From contig NZ_SJPQ01000001.1 in NCBI RefSeq assembly GCF_007859945.1, forward strand, positions 806,001 through 870,000: a DNA stretch of 64,000 nucleotides. Direction: 5' to 3'. The position numbers and the translations under genes are program-made. The notes beneath the pieces are model-generated. The model made no database searches and had not been told where the DNA came from. It was given only the letters and a program-made list of their open reading frames with translations. Shown piece after piece: positions 55,213 to 63,123 of the stretch (positions are counted from its first letter, which is position 1; each line of letters begins with the position of its first letter). Source of the stretch: Pseudobythopirellula maris (GTDB lineage: Bacteria > Planctomycetota > Planctomycetia > Pirellulales > Lacipirellulaceae).

Positions 55213-55312
55213 AACGGGACAGTTGAAGAGTTTAATTCTCACAGGGTGCTCGGCTTGGGTGCGTGCGTGGCGGTCAGGCGCGTACTCTGGCGAGGGCGTG
55301 CCTCGGCGGGGG

Positions 55313-55744
55313 CTACAATCTTTCGACATAAGGTCCTTCTTGCCCGTCCCAGGTGAGCTCGATCACCAAGTCCTGGGTGGGCTCATCGACCACCACTTCG
55401 ATCCCCGAGGTGCTTTCGTCGGCGTACATCTTTGGCGCGTGCCAGCGGACGGTGTTCTCGTCAATCGATTCTTTCGCGGCGATGCGCACCCTGTGCGTGC
55501 CGGGGATCACGCCGTCGTTCTTCTCGTAGCAGGTGAGCGAGAAACGCCCCTCGCCGTCGAGTTGTCCCACAGACGACCTCACACCGGAGCTCACGAACTT
55601 CACGGTGCCAACCGTAAGCGGCTGCCCGTCTATCAGCACTCGGCCGGTGACCGGCGCCCTCGTGGGACGACCGTCGCCACAACCGCTGATCGCCAAGACG
55701 CCGAACATGAGAGCCATCGCGGTGAGGCCAATACTGTTTCGCAT
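55313..55744 (-). CDS. Carboxypeptidase-regulatory-like lipoprotein
   Basis: A 143-residue lipoprotein. The lipobox is ...MFGVLAISGCGDG. The rest is a single beta-sandwich domain: VTGRVLIDGQPLTVGTVKFV near residue 32 and GQLDGEGRFSLTCYEKNDGV near 60. It ends GTHRVRIAAKE... like the small transthyretin/CarboxypepD_reg proteins that accompany DUF1559 genes in planctomycetes. The start ATG is at 55744, 61 bp after the DUF1559 stop codon, so the two are likely co-transcribed. Its function is unknown. Confidence 0.85.
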   Translation of the reverse strand: MRNSIGLTAMALMFGVLAISGCGDGRPTRAPVTGRVLIDGQPLTVGTVKFVSSGVRSSVGQLDGEGRFSLTCYEKNDGVIPGTHRVRIAAKESIDENTVRWHAPKMYADESTSGIEVVVDEPTQDLVIELTWDGQEGPYVERL

Positions 55745-55805
55745 GCCTTTTACTTGTCTCGTAAGGGGGGCTCGAGGGGGGAAGGGGCGGTCACGCTCGG
55801 CGCGA

Positions 55806-56807
55806 TCAGTAACTCTCGCTGAGCACCTCTTCGCCCTCGCGCGTCGAGAGAGCCTGGTAATTGGCGTCGGAGATGTTCTCGCTGAGGAACGAGACGTGGC
55901 CGTCGCCGAACAAGAAATTGCCGCCGCCGGGGTGCTTGCTCGAAAAGGTGCAGTTCACCCATCCGCCAGGGCCCCCCGCCTCGGCGGCGTTCTCGACGAT
56001 CGCGCTGACGTCGTAAGGCGTGTTCATCGGCAGGTTGGTCGATCGCATCAGGTTGCAGCGGTTGCCGTTGGACCAGATGCTCGAGCTGTTCGGGTCGTGC
56101 CCGTTGATCGACTCTCCGACGAAGAACGTCTTGCTGAGGCCGTCGGTGATCTGCGAAATGCGGAACGTTCTTGCGTAGACAAACACTCCCGTGTTGTAGA
56201 ACTTCACGTCGTTGCTGGGGAACACCGGCGCAGACCCCTCGGGGCCGTTCGATCCCATCGAGAGCGCGTAGCTCCCTGCGGTGACCGGGATGTCGCGCGA
56301 GCCGGAGGGGACGTGGTGCTTGTACTGGGCGAAGACCTGCGACTCGCCGTCGCTGGGGCAACGCATCAGCGCAGGCTGAATCCTCATCGCCTGCTGCACG
56401 CTCGGATCGCGAAACCAGTTGTTCGAGGCGTCGACGTACCACACGGCCACTTCGTCAATCCGCCACAGGTCGGCGAGGCCTTGCTCCTCGAGGAAGGGAA
56501 GGATCTGGAGGAAGGCGCTGGCGCCGCTCTGGCCGAGGTTGCCGCCACCGACGCCGAGGCCTTTTCCCTCGCACTCGGGGATGATGTTCCCGTCGCAGCC
56601 CAGCCGGCCCGCGGGAAACCTCTTGTTCGTGTCCTCGTAGCCAAGGAAAGCCAATCCGAACTGCTTCTCTTGGCTCGTGCATTGCGACCTTCGCGCCGAC
56701 TCGCGGGCGGCCTGCACCGCCGGGAGGAGCAGCGCCACAAGGATGCCGATGATGGCGATCACCACCAACAGCTCGACGAGGGTGAAGGCTTTTGATTTGT
56801 GCTTCAT
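55806..56807 (-). CDS. DUF1559 prepilin-like protein
   Basis: A 333-residue protein with a type IV pilin-like N-terminus: KAFTLVELLVVIAIIGILVA near residue 6, where the leader is cut before FTLVE and the helix anchors the protein. The DUF1559 domain follows, ending with the typical HPGGGNFLFGDGHVSFLSE motif. Planctomycete genomes hold dozens of such genes, thought to form a pseudopilus or cell-surface layer. The ATG at 56807 is chosen because it gives the short MKHKSK leader; an extension to 56873 is not conserved. It precedes a small lipoprotein gene. Confidence 0.93.
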   Translation of the reverse strand: MKHKSKAFTLVELLVVIAIIGILVALLLPAVQAARESARRSQCTSQEKQFGLAFLGYEDTNKRFPAGRLGCDGNIIPECEGKGLGVGGGNLGQSGASAFLQILPFLEEQGLADLWRIDEVAVWYVDASNNWFRDPSVQQAMRIQPALMRCPSDGESQVFAQYKHHVPSGSRDIPVTAGSYALSMGSNGPEGSAPVFPSNDVKFYNTGVFVYARTFRISQITDGLSKTFFVGESINGHDPNSSSIWSNGNRCNLMRSTNLPMNTPYDVSAIVENAAEAGGPGGWVNCTFSSKHPGGGNFLFGDGHVSFLSENISDANYQALSTREGEEVLSESY

Positions 56808-56881
56808 GGGTAGTTTCGATCCGATCTGGCATGGAGGGCTGCGTCCTGGACGCGGGCACAGAGCCGTCTCCAAACGGCGAG

Positions 56882-56910
56882 CCCCGTTGGCGCGTCGAGC
56901 GCCAACGGGG
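56882..56910 (-). terminator. Hairpin terminator of the 56927-57640 gene
   Basis: CCCCGTTGGCGC and its perfect complement GCGCCAACGGGG flank a 5-base loop, giving a 12-bp stem. It starts 17 bp after the PEP-CTERM stop codon and precedes the DUF1559 gene, as a terminator would. No strong T-run follows on the minus strand. Confidence 0.6.
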
Positions 56911-56926
56911 GGGCGCCGTGCGAGGT

Positions 56927-57640
56927 TCAGTCCCGGCTCCGAGCCACCAGCCCCAGGGCGGCGAGGCCAAGGAGCGCCAGCGATGCGGGTTCGGGAACGA
57001 TCTGCAGGTTGTCCATGCCGGTGAAGCCGGCTAAATCGCTGCGGAGGTCGGCGTAGAACCCGACGTTGTCGCCGATGCTGAGATTAGCTCCCACGTCGTC
57101 GGTTCGCAGCACCTCGCGTCCCGTGCCGCCGTAGTAGCCGAGCTCGAAAATATTATCCGCCGTCCTCGCGATGAACAGCTTGCTGGCGTCCACGTCGAAC
57201 GCCTGGGCTTGTCCGATCTCGGAAGACCCAATAAAGCCGCGAGAGTTGACCTGCGTCGGCGAGCGCATCGAGATGAACAGGTAATTTTCACGGACCCCCG
57301 CGACGGGCGTCGCCCCGACGGCGATGCCGAGGTCGTTGCCGCTGGCGAACGTGATATCGACATCGACCTGGAGTTCCTCGCCAACATCGAGGCTCCAGCC
57401 GTCGTTCCTTAGGAACAGCACCTGCTCGGCGCCATCGGCTCCGCTGGAGCTCGCTTGTAAAACCCCGCTGGGGCTTGAGAAGCCGACGTTATCTTGCGAC
57501 CCCTGGTCGAGGATCTTAGTCAGTGTGTACTCCGACAGCGACGCGTCCGAGTAGTCGTCGATCAATCCGATCGGGTTGGCGAGGGCGCAAGAGGCGCACA
57601 TCGCATAGGCGATCACAGCAGTCATTCCAAGTCGAGTCAT
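56927..57640 (-). CDS. PEP-CTERM exported protein (paralogue of 59641-60582)
   Basis: A 237-residue secreted protein. A signal peptide ends near ...CASCALANP. The mature part starts IGLIDDYSDASLSEYTLTKI and continues with blocks also found in the protein at 59641: LDQGSQDNVGFSSPSGVL, GADGAEQVLFLRNDGW and SMRSPTQVNSRGFIGSSEIG. It ends VPEPASLALLGLAALG plus arginines, the exosortase signal. Unlike its paralogue it lacks dockerin-like repeats. It looks like a beta-sandwich with possible carbohydrate-binding character; I recognise no named family. The ATG at 57640 has GGAGG 9 bases upstream. Confidence 0.85.
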   Translation of the reverse strand: MTRLGMTAVIAYAMCASCALANPIGLIDDYSDASLSEYTLTKILDQGSQDNVGFSSPSGVLQASSSGADGAEQVLFLRNDGWSLDVGEELQVDVDITFASGNDLGIAVGATPVAGVRENYLFISMRSPTQVNSRGFIGSSEIGQAQAFDVDASKLFIARTADNIFELGYYGGTGREVLRTDDVGANLSIGDNVGFYADLRSDLAGFTGMDNLQIVPEPASLALLGLAALGLVARSRD

Positions 57641-57703
57641 CAGATCAACCTCCAAGAAAAGAAAATAATCAGCGGGTGTGAAAGACTTGCCTCTCTACTC
57701 TCC

Positions 57704-59569
57704 TTACCCACGTCTCCGCCAAACCAGAATCCCCCCCACGAGTAACCCGGCCAAACCGAACGAAGCCGGTTCGGGAACCGCTCGCGATTGCGACGCGAGC
57801 GACGCGAGCGACGCGCCAAAGTTGTTGACCCAGACGGTGTAGTCCACGTGGCTGACGGCGCCGGGCGAGGTGTCGCCCGGCAGCGTCGTTGCGGTGTGGA
57901 GCGCGTCGCGCCACACCGTGAAGTCGGCCGCGTCGACCGTGCCGTTGTTGTTGTAGTCGCCCGGCAGAAGCGTGGCCGCCGGCGCCGCGGCGTAAACCAC
58001 CTCACCGGTGAAGGCCTCGCTCTCGCCCGCGAGCAGGAACTCGAACACCAAGTCCTCTTCGCCGGACGTGTCGAACAGCTCGCCCATGGTGAAAGAAGTG
58101 TGGATCCCGAGTGGCGTCACGCCGTCCGTCATCAGTTCCGACAGCCGGCCGGCGCCGGCGTTGGCCTCTTGCCAGGCGTCGCCGGCGGCGCCCTGATCGT
58201 CGAGACTCGACCAGTCGCCCTCGCCCGGCAGCAGAGACTGGCTGGCGCTGGTGATGGTGTAGGCTTCGATCTCGACCTCAAACGGTGAGGTGTTGCGGAG
58301 CGTCGTCTCGCCCGTGGCGGGGTCGACGTAGAGCGTGAGGTTGTTGATGGTCTCCGGGCCGGTGTAAATGACCTCGGCGTCGAGCCCGTTGGCGCCCGGA
58401 CGGGTGTAATCGAACACGAGGTTGTCGACCGGTTCTCCGAAGGCGACGGGCGCGGTCGGGAAGTAAACCTCGCCCAGGGAGATCGAGGTTCCAGCGGCGA
58501 TGGTGGAAGTCGTCTCGCCCGCCGCCGCGATCAATTCGCTGATGTGATTCGCCGAGGGGTTCGCCTGCGCCCAGGGTGGGCCGAGCTGCGTCGCGAGCGG
58601 GTTCCAGCCGTCGGGGATCAGCCCGCCGCTTGCGGATCGCACGGAGTAGCCGTCAAGCTCGATGCCGCTCGCGCCGGGATTGGAGATCGTTACTTCGCCG
58701 CTCGCCCGGTCGACGTTGAGGATCAAGCGTTGCTCGATGAAGAGCTGCATCACGGTGTTGAGACCCGACGGCTGCATACGCGTGCTGTAGGCTTGCCCCG
58801 GCCCGAGGCTGGCGCCGCCGGTGAACTCGATCGCACCAAAAGCGCCGCTGATCGTGGGAGCCGAGATGAGATCCCAGGTGTCGCTTGTGGAAGGTGAATA
58901 GCCAGCGAAGTCAACCGACAGCGTGCCCCCCAAGGCGGCCGACGTGTCCGACACGAGCGGCGAGTGGCTCGCGGCGGTGATCTCCGCCACGAGCGTGTGA
59001 GCCGGGTCGAGCGTCAGCGCGCCTGTCGAGAGAAAGCTCACGTTCGGGCCGACCACGCTGGTGGTGCGCGCCAGATTTGCCGTCGCCGTCGTGAGAGTCG
59101 ACGCCCCCTCCAGCCGGATCAGGCTGTCGGCTTCGCCAGCGGAGGTGAGGCTCACCGCGGTGAGCGAGCCGCCGGTCATGTGCAATGTTCCCGTCCCCCC
59201 CTGGCCGACGCGCACGCTGCCGTCGGCAGGGAACGAGGCGTCTTCGACGAAAGTAATCGCCCCACCGCTCTGAACGAGGAGCGTGCCCGAATCGCCGCCG
59301 TTCTGGCCGAGCACCAGCCCGCCAGCTTGCGCCGACACGACTGATCCGACCGTGGCGGCGCCCCCGCCGTTGATGACGGCCGAATCCTCGTTGTTCACGT
59401 TCGGTACGAGGTTCGGATTCCAGTTCGTGGCCGTGGTCCAGGGGCCCGTGCCTGAGCCGTCGCCGTCGGCGTCCCAGTTCGTTAGCAAGGCGCCCACTGG
59501 CTGGGCCAGCACCGCCTGGCACGATAGCACCAGCAAGGCGGCAGCCGTGGTTTTGATGAAGAGTTTCAT
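57704..59569 (-). CDS. Autotransporter-repeat/PEP-CTERM surface protein with dockerin-like repeats
   Basis: A 621-residue secreted protein. Signal peptide MKLFIKTTAAALLVLSCQAVLA, then a parallel-beta region with autotransporter-type repeats (WNPNLVPNVNNEDSAVINGG, VGQGGTGTLHMTGGSLTA). Two roughly 120-residue modules follow (from about 285 and 410), similar to those of the BNR-4 protein at 52852: NLTLYVDPATGETTLRNTS aligns with NLTLLVDPGTGQARLINTS. Dockerin-like GDYNNNGTVDAADFTVWRD and an exosortase tail VPEPASFGLAGLLVGG complete it. Role unknown, probably structural or glycan-binding at the surface. The ATG at 59569 is set by the signal peptide. Confidence 0.85.
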   Translation of the reverse strand: MKLFIKTTAAALLVLSCQAVLAQPVGALLTNWDADGDGSGTGPWTTATNWNPNLVPNVNNEDSAVINGGGAATVGSVVSAQAGGLVLGQNGGDSGTLLVQSGGAITFVEDASFPADGSVRVGQGGTGTLHMTGGSLTAVSLTSAGEADSLIRLEGASTLTTATANLARTTSVVGPNVSFLSTGALTLDPAHTLVAEITAASHSPLVSDTSAALGGTLSVDFAGYSPSTSDTWDLISAPTISGAFGAIEFTGGASLGPGQAYSTRMQPSGLNTVMQLFIEQRLILNVDRASGEVTISNPGASGIELDGYSVRSASGGLIPDGWNPLATQLGPPWAQANPSANHISELIAAAGETTSTIAAGTSISLGEVYFPTAPVAFGEPVDNLVFDYTRPGANGLDAEVIYTGPETINNLTLYVDPATGETTLRNTSPFEVEIEAYTITSASQSLLPGEGDWSSLDDQGAAGDAWQEANAGAGRLSELMTDGVTPLGIHTSFTMGELFDTSGEEDLVFEFLLAGESEAFTGEVVYAAAPAATLLPGDYNNNGTVDAADFTVWRDALHTATTLPGDTSPGAVSHVDYTVWVNNFGASLASLASQSRAVPEPASFGLAGLLVGGILVWRRRG

Positions 59570-59640
59570 TGGTTTGACCCTTTGTGGTTTGCTCGCGATG
59601 TCGTAGGCGTGGATCTCTGAACGACGAGTCGGCTTCGCAC

Positions 59641-60582
59641 TCAGCGACGCCGGCTCGCGCCTACAACAGCGGCTCCCGCGATGGCTGCGAGAGCGAACGA
59701 GAGCGGCTCGGGGACCGACCCGCCGAACAGCGAGACTTGGGAGGCGAGCTCCCCCGCGTTGTCTTTCCATTCGCGGTAATCGACGAAATCGACCAGCCCG
59801 TCGCCCGTGAGATCGCCGAGCGCACGGCCGACAACCTCGTCGAATAGATTGTCTCGGATGATGCCGAAGTCGATGAGGTCGATGCTCCCATCGTCGTTCA
59901 CGTCGCCGGGCAGCTGAACGACGATTCGGAGGTTGTCCAGGCCGGCAATCGTGGCGCCGTCTTCACGCAGGTCGGCGTAGAACCCAACGTTGTCGCCGAT
60001 AGAAATATTGGCGCCGACGTCTTCGCTGCGCATGACCGTGCGCGCCCCACCGGCGTAGTAGCCGAGTTCGAACGTCGAAGCGGCCGGACGGGAGATAAAC
60101 AATTGCTCAACATCGACGCCGAAGTTCTGGATCTGTCCGATCTCAGAGACGCCGATGAAGCCGCGGGAGTTGACCTGCGTCGCTGACCGCATGGACACGA
60201 AGAGGTAGTCTTCGCGGACGCCCGCTGTCGGGGTGGCCCCCACGGCGATGCCGAGGTCGTTGACCGCGCCCGCTATCGTGAGGTCGATGTCGACACGAAG
60301 CTCCTCCCCTTCGGCGAGGCCGAAACCGTCGTTGCGCAAGAATAGCACTTGCTCGGCTCCGTCGGCGCCGGTGGAGGCGACCTCGAGCATCCCGCTGGGG
60401 CTCGAGAACGCGATGTTGCTCGTAGTCCCCTGGTCGAGGATCTTCGTGAGTGTGTATTCCGTCAGGTTGGCGTCGTCGAACTCGTCGATCACGCCCACAG
60501 GCCCGGCCGACGCCGACGCGGCGAGCAACGCCCCGATCAGCGCCACACCGAGTGAACCAACGCTAGAGAAAGCTTTCAACAT
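59641..60582 (-). CDS. PEP-CTERM exported protein with dockerin-like repeats
   Basis: A 313-residue secreted protein. Signal peptide MLKAFSSVGSLGVALIGALL, then a domain paralogous to the 56927 gene (EYTLTKILDQGTTSNIAFSS, STGADGAEQVLFLRNDGFGL, SATQVNSRGFIGVSEIGQI). Unlike that gene it adds two calcium-loop-like repeats, GDVNDDGSIDLIDFGIIRD and GDLTGDGLVDFVDYREWKD, before an exosortase tail VPEPLSFALAAIAGA. The start ATG at 60582 is chosen by the signal peptide; a longer frame upstream is random. It is the first structural gene after the FecR-type gene on the same strand, across a 278-bp gap. Confidence 0.86.
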   Translation of the reverse strand: MLKAFSSVGSLGVALIGALLAASASAGPVGVIDEFDDANLTEYTLTKILDQGTTSNIAFSSPSGMLEVASTGADGAEQVLFLRNDGFGLAEGEELRVDIDLTIAGAVNDLGIAVGATPTAGVREDYLFVSMRSATQVNSRGFIGVSEIGQIQNFGVDVEQLFISRPAASTFELGYYAGGARTVMRSEDVGANISIGDNVGFYADLREDGATIAGLDNLRIVVQLPGDVNDDGSIDLIDFGIIRDNLFDEVVGRALGDLTGDGLVDFVDYREWKDNAGELASQVSLFGGSVPEPLSFALAAIAGAAVVGASRRR

Positions 60583-60860
60583 GGAAGTGTGCTCCTGAAA
60601 AAGATGCTCGCCGCCTCGTGGTCTCGTCTCGATGCGACGCGCATGGTTACGAAATTGTGACGCGCGTATGTCCGGCCTAGGCGACGGAGGCCTAGACCGC
60701 TTAGCAGTGGGCGGACCGCTGCGAGGTTTCGCTCGCGGCGGGCGCGGTGGTGATGAGTTGGAAAAAGCTTGTTGACGAGTCTGCGGCGCTGCTCGGCGCC
60801 GTCGCTTGGAAGCAACGCCCAAAGGCCAGCAAGCCCGCACTGTACGATTTGTGTGTTTGT

Positions 60861-62360
60861 CTACTGCAGCAGCACGGTCGCCATGGGCGCCACGGGCGCT
60901 CTCCGCTGGAGTCTGCCAAAGGCGTGCCATTCCACGCGTATTGCGAGCGGGTTGACGCCGCTGCTGGTGTAACGGTCAACGCCGTTCCAGACGTCGAACT
61001 CCACCGTATTCGTGCCGGCGACGAACCCCTCGTTGATCTCGATCACGTTGAAGCGATTGAAAACCTGGTCACGTTCGTTGAGTGTCCAGGACTCGAAGGG
61101 GACATCGGCGCCGTTGATCCGCACAGCCTTCACGCCGTTGTCGGCGATCACCTGGGCCGCCACGACAACGGACGAGAGGTTGTAGCCGGTCAAATCGAAT
61201 TTGGTTTGAAAGGTAAACGTGGTGTTCTGCGGGATGCCGGGACGCAGCGGCGACTTGAGCGAGATCCATTGCGACCTCTGCGGGTCGTTGGGCAGGTACC
61301 GCCGGTCCGCCTCACAGACGACGGCGAACTGCGGGCCCGTGTAATGCTCGCACCGGGGCCCGGCGACCACGCGCCAGTGCTGGTCTTCGTCGCCCGGCGT
61401 CAGGCCGCCCCCGGTGTTGAACACGCGTATCGGCTTGTAGGGGAGGACATCGTTCAGCTCGGCGTCGTAAAACTCGCGGTCCGCCTTCAGCCGAACCGAC
61501 AGCTTCTGGTCGTGCTGCACCCGCAAGGCCTCGCCCCCCGAGAGCAACAGGCTGCGGCGTCTAGCCTTGGATTGGTCGAGTGGCTCGACGCGCACCTGCC
61601 CGTCGAGCACGTGGGTTTCGATCGAACCGCGACCGTCGGCCGAGACCGCGAATTTTGTCCCCAGGTCGACGACCCGCATCGATTGAGTGATGACGCTGAA
61701 GCCGTGCGCCCAGTCGGCCACTTGGGCCGTGAGCACCCCCTCCTCGAGACCGACCCCCATCGGCGTGTCGAGCGTGACAAAGCATGGCGCTCGCAAGGCA
61801 ATCTCGGCGCCGCTCGCCATGCTGATGCGAGCCGATCCGGCCGTGAGGTACACAGAATCCGCCTCGACGAACTGGTGCCCGGGCTCAAACCCTTCGCCCA
61901 GCCACTCGGCGCCGTCGACCGAGGCCAAGCGGGCCACGGGCTGCGGTTGTCGCTCGGCAAGGATTGTTTGGTTCGAAACGGCGTACCATACTCCAACGCC
62001 GAACACGAACAGCGCAGCGGCCGCCAGCGCCGAGAAGGGGTGACGCGTCTCCCACCAGCGTGCTTTGCGGGCCGGCTTGCCGCCGCCGGTCGAGCCACGA
62101 TCAACGCGTCGCTCCTGGCGGGCGTCGGAGGCTTGTTGCAAGACCTCGAGAGCGACGGTAGCGCGGCGGCTAGCCGCCGCCGCACGGATCTCAAAGTACA
62201 ACGCGGCGTCAAGCTGGCAGTACTTCACGAACAGGTCGATCGCCCGGTCGTCCTCCCGCATCCAGGCGTCGAGCTCTTCACGCTCGGGATCCGAGAGCCG
62301 GTCGACCAGGGCGGCGTCTAGCAGGCGACGCAAGCGTGCGTTGGGGCGGTTGGTGTTCAA
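60861..62360 (-). CDS. FecR-domain membrane protein, likely anti-sigma partner
   Basis: A 499-residue protein. N-terminal 90 residues form a cytosolic helical domain (DRLSDPEREELDAWMREDDR) of the anti-sigma type, followed by one membrane helix (PFSALAAAALFVFGVGVWYA near 107). The FecR region includes SARISMASGAEIALRAPCFV near 178 and MRVVDLGTKFAVSADGRGSI near 228. The C-terminal third is a beta-rich periplasmic domain with a lamin/LamG-like look. The start is TTG at 62360, overlapping the sigma-factor stop as TTGA, so the two proteins are made together. It probably controls that sigma factor from the envelope. Confidence 0.87.
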   Translation of the reverse strand: MNTNRPNARLRRLLDAALVDRLSDPEREELDAWMREDDRAIDLFVKYCQLDAALYFEIRAAAASRRATVALEVLQQASDARQERRVDRGSTGGGKPARKARWWETRHPFSALAAAALFVFGVGVWYAVSNQTILAERQPQPVARLASVDGAEWLGEGFEPGHQFVEADSVYLTAGSARISMASGAEIALRAPCFVTLDTPMGVGLEEGVLTAQVADWAHGFSVITQSMRVVDLGTKFAVSADGRGSIETHVLDGQVRVEPLDQSKARRRSLLLSGGEALRVQHDQKLSVRLKADREFYDAELNDVLPYKPIRVFNTGGGLTPGDEDQHWRVVAGPRCEHYTGPQFAVVCEADRRYLPNDPQRSQWISLKSPLRPGIPQNTTFTFQTKFDLTGYNLSSVVVAAQVIADNGVKAVRINGADVPFESWTLNERDQVFNRFNVIEINEGFVAGTNTVEFDVWNGVDRYTSSGVNPLAIRVEWHAFGRLQRRAPVAPMATVLLQ

Positions 62361-62908
62361 GAAGAAGCCTCGGCCTTGAGGGTCCGTTCAATACAAGCGA
62401 GCAGGACACGTCGGATCCGACTCAACGCGGTGTACAGCGCGCCGGCGGTCCGCCCCTCGGCGCGGGCGATGTCCTTGATCCGCGACTCCGCTCCGTAACA
62501 TTTTTCCAGCAGCTTGAAATCCGTAGCTTGAAGTTTCTTCAAGCATCCCCTGAGCGCATCGGCCCGTTGCGCCACCTGCCCCTCCGGCGCCACGGTCTGG
62601 TGATCGACGATCCGTTGCACGACTTCGTCGCTGAAATAGACCTTGCTGCGACGCCTGCCTCGCATGAAGTTCTTGATCGTGAAGTCGGCCACTCGCATCG
62701 CCCAGCTGCCGAATTCCGTGCCCCTCTCGAACTGGTCGAACTTGGTCCATAGGACCATGGCCACCTGCTGGAACAGGTCTTCCGCGTCCGCCAAGTTGAG
62801 GACGTGCGTGTAGATGAAGCCGAACAGTCGGCTGTGGTTCTCATTGAGCAACTCGACAAAAAGCTGCCGATCGTCCGCGTCGCTGCTATTGGGCTTGTCG
62901 ATCGCCAT
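62357..62908 (-). CDS. ECF-type RNA polymerase sigma factor
   Basis: A 183-residue sigma-70-family ECF sigma factor. Region 2 is visible as FIYTHVLNLADAEDLFQQVA near residue 31 and GTEFGSWAMRVADFTIKNFM near 62. Region 4 is ESRIKDIARAEGRTAGALYT near 140, ending RIRRVLLACIERTL. The type resembles the planctomycete ECF group in which the next gene is a FecR-domain partner. The downstream surface proteins, including PEP-CTERM genes, are plausible targets. ATG at 62908. Confidence 0.92.
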   Translation of the reverse strand: MAIDKPNSSDADDRQLFVELLNENHSRLFGFIYTHVLNLADAEDLFQQVAMVLWTKFDQFERGTEFGSWAMRVADFTIKNFMRGRRRSKVYFSDEVVQRIVDHQTVAPEGQVAQRADALRGCLKKLQATDFKLLEKCYGAESRIKDIARAEGRTAGALYTALSRIRRVLLACIERTLKAEASS

Positions 62909-63123
62909 GCCGCTTACCGCCTCGACCGAGGACTCTTTGGGTCTGCCGCGCTTCGGTATCGTTGCTTCGATGTCGTTGCTCCGGGATCATTGCTGCTCCG
63001 GGAACGTACAAAAAACGCTCGCCAGTCATTGCAGATGGCGGCACAACTAGGGATATGTCCTGGTTGGGTGACGTCTGAGGCGAAATCGTTGCAGAATCCT
63101 CAAAATAAAGGATGCGCCCCCTG

